Source of the DNA: Ramlibacter albus
GTDB taxonomy: Bacteria > Pseudomonadota > Gammaproteobacteria > Burkholderiales > Burkholderiaceae_C
Length of the DNA stretch: 64,000 nucleotides
NCBI RefSeq assembly: GCF_014297445.1
Contig: NZ_JACORU010000004.1
Coordinates: 372,001 to 436,000 of the forward strand
Direction of reading: 5' to 3'
In this document: in pieces, positions 23,731-32,046 of the stretch
Numbering within the stretch: the first letter of the stretch is position 1
Layout of the letters: every line of letters begins with the position of its first letter
Made by a program: the position numbers and the translations under genes
The notes under the pieces: model-generated
Told to the model about the DNA's origin: nothing
What the model saw: only the letters and a program-made list of their open reading frames with translations
Database searches by the model: none

Positions 23731-24329
23731 ACGTCACCCCGCTCATTCACACTGTCCGGCTCGAGGCGGCGTCGGCGGAGCCGAACGGGCCCGCTTCCGC
23801 GCCGCTTGCGAACGCACGCCTGGTGTGGGGCACGGCATCGCAGGATCCGCTGCCTGCCGGCGTCGACGAACACCGGCCGGCCACGCTGGACGAGCTCGCC
23901 GTGCATCTCGGCGACCTTGCCCCCGTGCTGGCGCAAGTGCTCGACAGGAAGAAGATGCGTGAAGCGCGGCCGAAGGAGCGCAGCGCGAAGCGGCAGGTGC
24001 CGCCTCGGCCCACGCGCATGCGCCAGAGGCGGCGCGGGTTCAACGCCCTTGCCGCACCGGCGATGGATCCGCTGGTTTACCCGCCGGTTGGTGTCGCGCC
24101 CGCCGCCGCGGCACGTCCCCACAAGACCCCCGAGGCAAGGCGCCGGGAAGAGGAGCTCAAGTCCAGGCAGCAGGACGATCCGCTCGACGTGAAGCTTTCC
24201 GGCGCCAAACGCGAAGCGGCCCGGCGTGCCGGTAACGATGACGATGCCAAGGTCGGGGATGCAAGCGCCGCGACTGGCAAGGGCCCGGCACGCGACGACG
24301 AGCTCAAGGCGAACCCGCGGCAGGGCTAA
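23727..24329 (+). CDS. Uncharacterised protein coupled to the chaperone-like gene
   Basis: I do not recognise this 200-residue product. It starts MNVTPLIHTV, with a small, polar, Ala/Ser/Pro-rich N-terminus and a short hydrophobic helix around LDELAVHLGDLAPVLAQVL. A strongly basic stretch (about 73-103, many Arg/Lys) and a charged, probably disordered C-terminus follow. The ATG overlaps the stop of the preceding gene (ATGA), so the two are made together. If the neighbour is a secretion chaperone, this would be its candidate client. The stop overlaps the convergent metallohydrolase by four bases. Confidence 0.7.
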   Translation: MNVTPLIHTVRLEAASAEPNGPASAPLANARLVWGTASQDPLPAGVDEHRPATLDELAVHLGDLAPVLAQVLDRKKMREARPKERSAKRQVPPRPTRMRQRRRGFNALAAPAMDPLVYPPVGVAPAAAARPHKTPEARRREEELKSRQQDDPLDVKLSGAKREAARRAGNDDDAKVGDASAATGKGPARDDELKANPRQG

Positions 24330-25294
24330 GGCGCCTTGCAAAGCGGCGCATTGCCGCCGTTGACACGCAGCATGTCGACGTACTCGCCCGCCATTTCCAG
24401 CGTGCGCGGGTCGTCGGCCGCCTCGGGCGCACGCAGCGCCGCCGTGGCACGTGCCCAGTCGGCGGCGCAGGCGTTCTTGTCGCGGGCCGATGCCGCGCAA
24501 TCCGTGAAACTCTCGAAGGCGCCCCAGTACGTGGCGAACTGGGCGCGCGTCATGGGCGCGCCATGCCCCGGCACCACGGTCTCGAAGGGTGACGCGGCCA
24601 CTTGCTGCAGCGCGGTGCGCCAGCCCTTGACGCACGCGGTGTCGAGGAAGGGAACGGGCAGCGTGACGAGGTCGCCTACCGCGGCGATGCGCGACGCGGG
24701 GTGGTAGACCCATACGTCACCGTCGGTCGTCGCGTCGGGTGCGTGGCGCAGTTGCAGCTTCACGCCGTCTACGTCGTGCTCGCCCGAAACCGAGATCGCG
24801 ACGTCGGGCCGCAGCGCCTGCGGGTCGCGCCGCGTGTCGATGTCGCCGCGCACGTCCTGCGCCAGCCCCGGCGGCGGGTTGTTGTTGGCGAGAAAGGCTT
24901 CCGATCGCGCGATGCCACGCGGCCATACGTCCGCGATCATCCGCTCGACCGCGCGGCTCGTGTAGACCTTCGCAGCCGGGTGCGCGCGCTTGATCGGGAT
25001 GTTGCCGCTGGTGTGGTCCAGGTGCCAGTGCGTGTTCACGATACCCGTGACGGGCCGGTTGCGGCCTTGCGCGAATGCGAGGATCGCGTCGCTGTGCCAC
25101 GCGTGCCGGCCGGTGTCCATGACGACGAAACCCTTCGTGCCCTCGAAGAGCAGCGTGTTGCCGTCCGGCAGCCGGCCCTCCGGAAAAGTGCCGCGCAGCA
25201 GCCACACGCCCGGTGCGAGCTGCGTCGCGGGCGGCGCGGTCTGGGCATGCGCCACCGTGCAGGCGGCCAGCAGCAACGAGTACACCAGCTTCAT
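24326..25294 (-). CDS. Periplasmic metallo-beta-lactamase-fold hydrolase
   Basis: The 322-residue protein has a signal peptide (about 1-17, AHA then Q) and the metal site HWHLDH (89-94). A later HG in VVPGHGAPM is consistent with a binuclear zinc hydrolase. The family includes quinoprotein-relay proteins and thiol hydrolases as well as lactamases, so the substrate is unknown. Class B beta-lactamase activity is possible but not indicated by specific residues. It starts one base after the CdsA-like gene ends and is the last gene of the minus-strand run. Confidence 0.85.
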   Translation of the reverse strand: MKLVYSLLLAACTVAHAQTAPPATQLAPGVWLLRGTFPEGRLPDGNTLLFEGTKGFVVMDTGRHAWHSDAILAFAQGRNRPVTGIVNTHWHLDHTSGNIPIKRAHPAAKVYTSRAVERMIADVWPRGIARSEAFLANNNPPPGLAQDVRGDIDTRRDPQALRPDVAISVSGEHDVDGVKLQLRHAPDATTDGDVWVYHPASRIAAVGDLVTLPVPFLDTACVKGWRTALQQVAASPFETVVPGHGAPMTRAQFATYWGAFESFTDCAASARDKNACAADWARATAALRAPEAADDPRTLEMAGEYVDMLRVNGGNAPLCKAP

Positions 25295-25295
25295 C

Positions 25296-26297
25296 TCAGA
25301 CCCCGAAGTACCACCGTACCGAATGGAAGAAGATCGGCGCCGCGAAGCACAGCGCGTCCACGCGATCGAGCAGCCCGTTCGCGCCCGTGACCGCCACGCC
25401 GCGCCGGCCCCAGGAAACGACGCCGCGATCCCGCTTGAGCGCCTTCATGACAAGATGCCCGAGCGAGCCGGCCACGCAGGCGATGAACGCCAGCGCGATC
25501 GCCTGCGCCGGCTTGAACGGCGTGATGAAGGACAGCAGCCCGCCCAGCACGCTGCCGGCCAGCATGCCCAGCGCCCAGCTTTGCCAGTTGAAGCTGGCGC
25601 TGACCTCGGGGATGCTCGCGGGCCGCTTGAGGCGCTGCGTGAGGATGTGCTGCAGCAGCATGCAGGCCTGCACCACGAAGACGAGGAAGAACACCAGGAA
25701 CGCCGACTTGTCCTGCGGCCAGTTGCGCGTCTCGAAGTCCAGCAGCATCAGGGCCGGCACGTGGCTCATGCCGTACACGCAGACCATGATGCCCCACTGC
25801 AGCTTGGCGTTGCGCTCCAGGAAGCGCTGCGTGTCGCCCCCCAGCGCACTGGCCACCGGGATCGCGAGGAACACGTACACCGGGATGAACACGGTGAACA
25901 GGTCGAAGCGCCGCGATGCGACCAGGATGAACTGCACCGGCAGCACGACGAAGAAGGCCAGCACGAGGCTGCGGTGGTCGCCGCGCCGCGTGGGCGAGAG
26001 CGTGATGAACTCGCGCAGCGCGAAGAACGCGATCAGCGCGAAGAGGAAGGTGGCGAACATCTCGCCGAGTGCCCACGCGACCCAGAACACGGTCACCATG
26101 AACCACGACACGCCCAGCAGCCTGCGGAAGTCCTTCAGTTCGGCCTGGTAGCTCTCGTCCTGCGCGCGGCCGCGGCTGCGGAACGTGAGCAGGAAGGCGA
26201 TGACGCTCACGACGGTGAGGATGCCGAAGATCACGAGGAACAGCAGCGCCACCTGCTGCGACGGCTCGAGGCTGCGCAGGAACGAGTTGATGCTCAT
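25296..26297 (-). CDS. CdsA-like membrane protein (phosphatidate cytidylyltransferase family)
   Basis: This 333-residue protein has about eight membrane segments and ends with a degenerate CTP:phosphatidate cytidylyltransferase signature, LKRDRG...TGANGLLDRVDAL. The DRxD core and the upstream KR are kept, but the usual HGG before it reads ANG. The family makes CDP-diacylglycerol at the inner membrane. Linkage to plsC by a four-base overlap is typical of the YnbB-like subgroup. It is probably a paralogue working on a special phospholipid rather than the housekeeping CdsA, which is usually found with pyrH/frr/dxr. Confidence 0.8.
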   Translation of the reverse strand: MSINSFLRSLEPSQQVALLFLVIFGILTVVSVIAFLLTFRSRGRAQDESYQAELKDFRRLLGVSWFMVTVFWVAWALGEMFATFLFALIAFFALREFITLSPTRRGDHRSLVLAFFVVLPVQFILVASRRFDLFTVFIPVYVFLAIPVASALGGDTQRFLERNAKLQWGIMVCVYGMSHVPALMLLDFETRNWPQDKSAFLVFFLVFVVQACMLLQHILTQRLKRPASIPEVSASFNWQSWALGMLAGSVLGGLLSFITPFKPAQAIALAFIACVAGSLGHLVMKALKRDRGVVSWGRRGVAVTGANGLLDRVDALCFAAPIFFHSVRWYFGV

Positions 26298-26905
26298 ACG
26301 TCCCTCAGCGCGATGACCGCTTCACGCGCGCGGTCGAGGAAGGGGCGGCGCTCCTCGCCGGGCTCCACCTGGATCGGCGCACCGAAAGTGACGGAACACA
26401 GGATGGGCACCGGCACGACTTCGCCCTTGGGCATCACGCGCTGGATGTTGTCGATCCACGCGGGCACCAGCACCACGTTCGGGAACATGGTGGCCAGCTG
26501 GTACAGCCCCGACTTGAACTTCTGCGGCTCCTCGCCGCTGCCGCGCGTGCCCTCGGGGAAGATGATGATCGAGTCGCCCGAGCGCAATGCATCGATCAGG
26601 GGTTGCAGCGGGTCCTGGTCGTCCTTGCGTTCGCGGTCCACGTACACCGCGTTGAAGACGGCGGTGGTGATCCACTGGCGAAACGGCGTCTTCGTCCAGT
26701 AGTCCTTGGCCGCGATGGGCCGCGTGATACTGCGCAGCTCCTCGGGCAGTGCCGCCCAGATCATCACGAGGTCCGCGTGGCTCTGGTGGTTGGCGAAGTA
26801 GATGCGCTGTTCGGCCTTGGGCGGGCAGCCGTACCAGCGCGCCTGCGCGCCGGTGAGCACGCGCACGATGGCGAGGAGCAGCCAGCCCATGAGCTTCGCG
26901 AGCAT
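26294..26905 (-). CDS. plsC: PlsC-family lysophosphatidic acid acyltransferase
   Basis: The 203-residue protein transfers an acyl chain to the 2-position of lysophosphatidate, or a related acceptor, at the inner membrane. It has an N-terminal hydrophobic segment, the acyltransferase motif NHQSHAD (H40, D45) and the phosphate-binding motif FPEGTR (116-121). Its stop overlaps the CdsA-like start (ATGA), so the pair probably supply successive steps of one lipid pathway. mtgA ends ten bases upstream. A second acyltransferase elsewhere in the genome may be the main PlsC. Confidence 0.88.
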   Translation of the reverse strand: MLAKLMGWLLLAIVRVLTGAQARWYGCPPKAEQRIYFANHQSHADLVMIWAALPEELRSITRPIAAKDYWTKTPFRQWITTAVFNAVYVDRERKDDQDPLQPLIDALRSGDSIIIFPEGTRGSGEEPQKFKSGLYQLATMFPNVVLVPAWIDNIQRVMPKGEVVPVPILCSVTFGAPIQVEPGEERRPFLDRAREAVIALRDV

Positions 26906-26915
26906 GGACCGGATG

Positions 26916-27650
26916 CTAAGGCAGTTCGGCGTGCGGCATCCGCGCCGCGATGGTCCCGGCGCGGCTCGCGAGGTAGCCGGAGTTGGGCAGCTTCTCGAAG
27001 TACTTCGGCCGCGGCAGCATCACGGCCAGGCGCGCGGCCTCGTAAGCGGTGAGCTGGTTGGCGCCCTTGCGGTAGTAGTGCCGCGCGGCGGCCTCGGCGC
27101 CGAAGATGCCTTCGCCCCACTCGACGCTGTTGAGATAGATCTCGAGGATGCGCTGCTTGGACAGCATGCGCTCCAGCGCGAAGGTGAGGATGATCTCCTG
27201 GCCCTTGCGCAGCAAGGTGCGTTCGCCGGAGAGCAGGAGGTTCTTGGCCAGCTGCTGCGTGATGGTGGAGCCGCCCACGATCTTCGGCGCGCGCTGCGGC
27301 GCGTTGGGGCGCGACTGCGTGCGCCGCGACGCCTGCGCCTCGGCCTTTGCGTTGCGCTCCCACGCCTTCTCCATCGCCTCCCAATCCACGCCGTCGTGGT
27401 TGACGAAGCTGTCGTCCTCGGACGCGATCACGGCGCGCTTGAGGCTGTCGGAGATGCGCGCATAAGGCACCCACTCCTGCCGCCACGGCAAACGGCCTTT
27501 CTCGGCGAGGACGCGATACGCCTCGGAGCGCTGGAAACTGGTGGACTGCGGGTCGATGTACGCGGCGGCCGCGATGCGCAGCAGGAAGGTGACCTGCAGG
27601 GCGAGGCCCGCGATCACCACCAGCAGCAGCCAACGCAGCACCGCGCGCAT
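26916..27650 (-). CDS. mtgA: MtgA, monofunctional peptidoglycan glycosyltransferase
   Basis: MtgA polymerises lipid II without a transpeptidase domain. The 244-residue protein has one N-terminal membrane segment (about 5-25), the GT51 catalytic motif ASEDDSFVNHDG (E78), and GGSTITQQLAKNLLL (126-140). A basic, low-complexity insert (about 98-122) separates the two motifs. The start at 27650 gives MRAVLRWLLL. An upstream in-frame extension would run into aroE and is not supported. It begins eight bases after the aroE stop. Confidence 0.95.
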   Translation of the reverse strand: MRAVLRWLLLVVIAGLALQVTFLLRIAAAAYIDPQSTSFQRSEAYRVLAEKGRLPWRQEWVPYARISDSLKRAVIASEDDSFVNHDGVDWEAMEKAWERNAKAEAQASRRTQSRPNAPQRAPKIVGGSTITQQLAKNLLLSGERTLLRKGQEIILTFALERMLSKQRILEIYLNSVEWGEGIFGAEAAARHYYRKGANQLTAYEAARLAVMLPRPKYFEKLPNSGYLASRAGTIAARMPHAELP

Positions 27651-27658
27651 CGCGTTCG

Positions 27659-28486
27659 TCAGGCGAGCGAGGCCCGCAGTTCGGCGAGCACTTGCGCCGA
27701 AGGCGGCCGCACGCCTCGCCAGAGCTGGAACGACTCGGCGGCCTGTTCCACCAGCATGCCGAGGCCGTCGCGCGCTTGCGCGCCGTGGGCACGTGCCCAA
27801 TCCAGGAAGCCCTGCGCGGCGGGGCCGTACATCATGTCGTACGCGAGCGCACCTTCGGCCAGCACGCCGGGCGCGATCGGAACGCCCGCGCCGGTCATGC
27901 TCGTGGCGGTCGCATTGACGACGACGAAGAAGCGTCCTTCGATCGCATCCAGCGACGAAGCGCGCAAGTCCACGCCCACGCGCGCGGCGAGTTCGCGATG
28001 GCGCTCCACGACCGCGACAGCCTTGTCCACGGTGCGGTTCGCGATCACCAGCCGCGCGGGCCGCGCTTCGAGCACGGGGCCAAGAACGCCTGCCGCGGCA
28101 CCGCCTGCGCCGACCAGCAACACGTCACGGCCCCTCAACGCAATGCCCGCATTGCCTTCGATGTCGCTGACCAGCCCGAAGCCGTCGGTGTTGTCGCCGT
28201 AGATGCGCTCGCCGTCGAACTTCAGTGTGTTGCAGGCTCCCGCGAGTTCGGCGCGCGCGCTGCGCTCATGCGCGAGATCGAAGGCCTCGAACTTGAACGG
28301 CACCGTCACGTTGCAGCCGCGCCCGCCGTCGGCGCGCAATTGCCGCACCGCGTCCGCAAAACCATCGAGCGGCACCAGCCGCCGCCCGTATTCGAGCTGC
28401 TGGTTCGTGAGCTGCGCAAAGCGCGCGTGGATCCACGGCGACTTGCTGTGTTCGACCGGGTTGCCCAGGACGCAGTAGGTATCCAT
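27659..28486 (-). CDS. aroE: AroE, shikimate dehydrogenase
   Basis: AroE reduces 3-dehydroshikimate to shikimate with NADPH in aromatic amino acid synthesis. The 275-residue protein begins MDTYCVLGNPVEHSKSPWIH, the substrate-binding N-terminus. It has the catalytic lysine in NVTVPFKFEA, the aspartate in GDNTDGFG, and the dinucleotide loop VGAGGAAAGVLG. The NRT that follows suggests NADP. The pathway entry enzyme (DAHP synthase) is encoded 10 kb away on the other strand with its own attenuator. Confidence 0.96.
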   Translation of the reverse strand: MDTYCVLGNPVEHSKSPWIHARFAQLTNQQLEYGRRLVPLDGFADAVRQLRADGGRGCNVTVPFKFEAFDLAHERSARAELAGACNTLKFDGERIYGDNTDGFGLVSDIEGNAGIALRGRDVLLVGAGGAAAGVLGPVLEARPARLVIANRTVDKAVAVVERHRELAARVGVDLRASSLDAIEGRFFVVVNATATSMTGAGVPIAPGVLAEGALAYDMMYGPAAQGFLDWARAHGAQARDGLGMLVEQAAESFQLWRGVRPPSAQVLAELRASLA

Positions 28487-28498
28487 TGAATGAAGGCC

Positions 28499-29353
28499 CT
28501 AGCGGGCCGTGAGCTGCGTTTCGAGGGTCTCGTCGCGAGTGAACTTGAAGCGCGACACCACGACGATCTGGTCGGCGCGGCGCCGCATCGCGTCGCTGAA
28601 GCGGCCGAAGGGCCCGGAGGCTTTGGCGATGGCCTGCGCGCGTCGGTCCAGCGTGCGGTTGCCGGAGCTCTCCACCACCTCGGTGTCCAGCACCTTGCCG
28701 TCGTGATTGACCGTGACGATCATCGTGAGCTCGCCGTACAGCTTGCGCCCGGCCAGCTCGGGGAAATTCGTGGTGCCGCGGTCCTCGATGCGGCGGCGCA
28801 GCGTGTCGTAATAGACGGCGTACACCTCCTCGCGCGTGGCGGGGCTGATGTAGCGCTTCTTGGGCCGCGCGTTCTCCTCGTTGATGCGCTTCTCGATCTC
28901 CGCCAGCAGCTTGATCAACTGCCTGCGCTTCTCCTCGCGGGCCTGCGCCTCGGGCGTCGGGTTCGGCTGCTTCGGGTCCGGCGGCGGCATCGCGGCCAGC
29001 GCGTTCTTGAGCTGCGCCAGCATCAGCATCTGCTGGTCCTGCATCGCCTCGATCTTGCGCTGCGCCTCTTCGGCGGCGTCGCCCAGCTCCATGAGCGCGG
29101 AGGGTGGCAGCGGCGAGGTGGCGCGGCCCTTGGCGGCGTCGCCGCCGCCGGCCAGCGTGGCCTGCGCGATGGCCTGGGCCTTCTCCGGCTTTTCCTCGCT
29201 GCGCGCGTTGACCAGCACCACCTCGAGCGGCGTGTCGTGGAAGACGCGGTTGAAACCCTCTGGGTCGACGAAGCGCACCGTCAGCAGGGCTGCGTGGACG
29301 GCGAGGGAGATGCCCAACGCGATCTGCAGGGTGCTGAGGGACTTCAGGTTCAC
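28499..29353 (-). CDS. TonB/TolA-like periplasm-spanning protein
   Basis: The 284-residue protein has one N-terminal membrane helix (about 9-27) and a long charged, Ala/Glu/Lys-rich helical region with a Pro-rich patch (PPPDPKQPNPTPE). It ends in a TonB-type C-terminal domain (GELTMIVTVNHDGKVLDTEVVESSG, then a long helix and final strand). Such proteins carry energy from ExbBD or TolQR to outer-membrane partners. exbB/exbD are absent here, so the partner is unknown. The start overlaps the upstream exoribonuclease stop (ATGA). Confidence 0.82.
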   Translation of the reverse strand: MNLKSLSTLQIALGISLAVHAALLTVRFVDPEGFNRVFHDTPLEVVLVNARSEEKPEKAQAIAQATLAGGGDAAKGRATSPLPPSALMELGDAAEEAQRKIEAMQDQQMLMLAQLKNALAAMPPPDPKQPNPTPEAQAREEKRRQLIKLLAEIEKRINEENARPKKRYISPATREEVYAVYYDTLRRRIEDRGTTNFPELAGRKLYGELTMIVTVNHDGKVLDTEVVESSGNRTLDRRAQAIAKASGPFGRFSDAMRRRADQIVVVSRFKFTRDETLETQLTAR

Positions 29354-31407
29354 GAAGCGGGATTATCGCCGGGGGTTGCGGGAGCCTCCTCAGTTTCGTC
29401 CACATCCACCGCGATCGCAATCGGGCCCGCCACGGATTCCTCTTCGCTGTCGTCTTCTTCCGACGGCGCGGCGGCCGGCGCCGTGTCGAGCCGCTCGACG
29501 ACCGTGCCGCGCACGTCCAGGCTGATCTCGTCCACCTCGCCCAGCTTCACCCGCACCCGGCTGCCGCGCGGCAGGTCGCCGCCACCCAGCACCGGCAGCA
29601 CCAGCGGCAGGCTCTCGGCCCGCGCCAGGTTCTCCTTGAAGACGGCCGCCACCAGCTCGCCCACGCCCTGCTGCTCCAGGTACTTGAGCGTCCAGAAGCG
29701 CTCCATCGTCGCCTGGTGGCCGTTGTAGGCGCTGTAGGCGGCGTCGAAGGCGCTGATGATCGAGAACAGCTCCGCGTCCTTCGGCTTGAAGGGCGCGGCC
29801 AGCGCCGCGGTGCGCCCGTGGCGCGCGCCGGCGATGATCTGCCACTGGTTCACGAGGTCGGTGTAGCGGCGCAGCGGCGAGGTGCTCCACGCATAGCTCT
29901 TCACGCCGATGCCCGCGTGCGGCAGCGCCTTGGTGCCCATGCGCACCTTCACGCCGGGCGCCAGGCTGGCCTGGCTGCGGTAGATGGCGGGCACGCCCAG
30001 CTCCCCGAGCCACTGGCCCCAGCTGCTGTTGGCGAGGATCATCGCCTCGGCCACGATCAGGTCCAGCGGGGCGCCGCGGCGGCGCACCGTGATCTCCACT
30101 TGTTCCTCGCCCTTCGGCTCGCTGCCGTCGTGGCCCAGCAGGCGGAAGTTGTAATCCGGGCGGTTGAAGTTCTCGGGCTTGCCGCGCACCACCTCGCGCA
30201 GCGACTTCAGGTGCTTCGCGAGCCGGTACAGGAACGACAGTTGCGGGCGCAGGCCCGCGGCCGGGCCGGGTACGTTGCCGGGGGCCGCCGCGTCTTCCAG
30301 CCACGCCTCGGTGAGGTGTTCGTCCAGCTGGTCGTGGCGCAGGTTGGCAGTGATCGGCACGCGCTCCAGCTTCGTCTCGGTGGACTTGAGCAGCAGGCTG
30401 GCCTCGTCGAACGTGGCGTACAACGAGACCGCGGGGCAGTCGCGGCCTTCGAGCAGCGTGTACGCCTGCACCACGTCGTCCGGCAGCATCGTGATCTTGT
30501 AGCCCGGCATGTACACGGTGGACAGGCGCTGGCGGGCTATCTGGTCCAGCGGCGTGCCCGGCGCGATGGCCAGCCCCGGCGCGGCGATGTGCACGCCGAC
30601 GGTCACTTCGCCGCTCCCGAGGCCGCTCACGGACAGCGCATCGTCGATCTCGGTGGTGCTGGAGTCGTCGATCGAGAACGCGGGCGTCGAGGCTACGGGC
30701 AGTTCTTCCTTGATCGCCGGCGCGGCGAGCGGGCCGAAGCCGGTGCCCTTGGGGAAGTACTCCAGCAGGAAGCGCCGCCAGTGGAACTGGTAGGGCGAGT
30801 CGATCGCGCCGGCCTTCTGCAGCAGCGCGAGCGGCGCCAGGTGCGTGCTGCGCGACGCTTCGACGACGGCCTTGTATTCGGGCGCGTTCTTGTCCGGCTT
30901 GAACAGGATCTTGTACAGCTGCTCGCGGATCGAGGGCGGGCACTGGCCCGCGGCGAGCTCCGCGGCCCAGGCCTGGATCTGCGCCTGCACCTGCGCCTTC
31001 TTCTCGATGGCGGCGAGCGCCTGCTGCAGGATCTCCGCCGGCGCCTTGCGGAAGCGCCCCTTGCCCGCGCGGCGGAAGTAATGCGGCGCCTCGAACAAAC
31101 GCAGCAGCGCACCCGCCTGCTGCGCCAGCGTGGCCTTGTCGCTGAAGTAGTCGCGCGCGAGGTCGGCGAAGCCGAACTCTTCCTCCGGTGCGAATTCCCA
31201 GGCGAGGTCCAGCTCGATGCTCTGCGCGACCTGCTGCGCTTCCTTCAGCAATTCGGCGGGGCTGGGCTTCTCGAATTTCAGCAGGGCATTGGCGCCCTTG
31301 ACCTTCACGCGCTTGCCGCTGTCCAGCTCCACCTGCATCGAGGTTTCGGCTTCGGACAGCACGCGGCCGGCGAGGAACTTCCCCGCTTCTTCAAACAGAA
31401 CGAACAT
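29350..31407 (-). CDS. RNB-domain exoribonuclease (RNase II/R family)
   Basis: The 685-residue protein degrades RNA from the 3' end. The central RNB domain has the acidic cluster FSIDDSSTTEIDDALSV and the later GVHIAAPGLAI, RQRLSTVYMPG and SWSTSPLRRYTDLVNQ motifs. A short S1-like beta region follows near the C-terminus (RGSRVRVKLGEVDEI) with an acidic tail. The start ATG at 31407 gives MFVLFEEAGKFLAG. It lacks the cold-shock domains and basic tail of typical RNase R, so an RNase II-like role is more likely. It precedes the TonB-like gene with a four-base overlap. Confidence 0.9.
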   Translation of the reverse strand: MFVLFEEAGKFLAGRVLSEAETSMQVELDSGKRVKVKGANALLKFEKPSPAELLKEAQQVAQSIELDLAWEFAPEEEFGFADLARDYFSDKATLAQQAGALLRLFEAPHYFRRAGKGRFRKAPAEILQQALAAIEKKAQVQAQIQAWAAELAAGQCPPSIREQLYKILFKPDKNAPEYKAVVEASRSTHLAPLALLQKAGAIDSPYQFHWRRFLLEYFPKGTGFGPLAAPAIKEELPVASTPAFSIDDSSTTEIDDALSVSGLGSGEVTVGVHIAAPGLAIAPGTPLDQIARQRLSTVYMPGYKITMLPDDVVQAYTLLEGRDCPAVSLYATFDEASLLLKSTETKLERVPITANLRHDQLDEHLTEAWLEDAAAPGNVPGPAAGLRPQLSFLYRLAKHLKSLREVVRGKPENFNRPDYNFRLLGHDGSEPKGEEQVEITVRRRGAPLDLIVAEAMILANSSWGQWLGELGVPAIYRSQASLAPGVKVRMGTKALPHAGIGVKSYAWSTSPLRRYTDLVNQWQIIAGARHGRTAALAAPFKPKDAELFSIISAFDAAYSAYNGHQATMERFWTLKYLEQQGVGELVAAVFKENLARAESLPLVLPVLGGGDLPRGSRVRVKLGEVDEISLDVRGTVVERLDTAPAAAPSEEDDSEEESVAGPIAIAVDVDETEEAPATPGDNPAS

Positions 31408-31430
31408 CGAGGGATTTTCCCACGCGGGCC

Positions 31431-32015
31431 TTACGCGAGATCGAGGAAGGCGAACACCTCGTCGATGTGGTCGTCGAAATCGGTGAGCGCGTGGTCGCTG
31501 CCTTCGAGCAGCTTGATGGCCGCACCGGGGTAGCGGCCCGTCATCTCGCGCCAGTCCAGCACCTCGTCGCCTTTCGCGATTACCGCGAAGTAATGCGCGG
31601 GTTGCTTGACCGGCCCGCACTCCAGCGCGCGCAGCTCGTCGACGTAGCGCGGCTCGAAGTAGAAGCGCTCGGCCGGGTCGTGCCACGAGACCTGCTCGCC
31701 GATGTATTTGGACAGGTCGCGCGCGGCGTTCGCAGCCGGGTTCAGCAGCACGGCCTTGCAGCCGGTCTGCTCGGCCACGTACGTGGCATAGAAACCACCG
31801 AGCGACGAGCCGACCACGGCCATCTGCCCCACCGGCCAGCGCGCGATGCCTTCCATGACCATCGCCATCGCTTCGCGCGGCGATGGCGGCAGCTGGGGGC
31901 ACCACCACGTCACATCGGGGTGCCGCTCAGCCACCCGCGCCTGCACCTGCCGGGCCTTGGTGGATTGCGGCGAGGAGCGGAAGCCGTGCAGGTAGAGCAG
32001 GTGGGTGGTGCGCAT
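31431..32015 (-). CDS. yqiA: YqiA-like alpha/beta-hydrolase (esterase)
   Basis: The 194-residue protein belongs to the YqiA/YcfP UPF0227 esterase group. It begins MRTTHLLYLHGFRSSPQS, with the oxyanion region LYLHGF. The nucleophile elbow is GSSLGGFYA, an acid residue follows in AKGDEVLDW, and the final histidine is in GSDHAL. A start at 32027 (four residues longer) is also possible. It is the first gene of the minus-strand run and is divergent from rodA, with only 31 bases between starts. Its promoter therefore overlaps the rodA 5' region or coding sequence. The natural ester substrate is unknown. Confidence 0.87.
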   Translation of the reverse strand: MRTTHLLYLHGFRSSPQSTKARQVQARVAERHPDVTWWCPQLPPSPREAMAMVMEGIARWPVGQMAVVGSSLGGFYATYVAEQTGCKAVLLNPAANAARDLSKYIGEQVSWHDPAERFYFEPRYVDELRALECGPVKQPAHYFAVIAKGDEVLDWREMTGRYPGAAIKLLEGSDHALTDFDDHIDEVFAFLDLA

Positions 32016-32034
32016 CCGCAGGATCATAGGGACC

Positions 32035-32040
32035 GATAAT
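32035..32040 (+). promoter_or_regulatory. Probable -10 box of rodA, six bases before the start codon
   Basis: GATAAT ends six bases before the rodA ATG at 32047, so the transcript would start at the initiation codon. No Shine-Dalgarno sequence precedes the ATG, and no -35 match is seen at 17 bases. Confidence 0.4.
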
Positions 32041-32046
32041 CCGGGG

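Noticed and set aside
24326..25294. Class B beta-lactamase resistance gene
   Set aside because: The HWHLDH metal site is shared by the whole metallo-beta-lactamase superfamily. Nothing specific to lactamases was seen, so a resistance function was not called.
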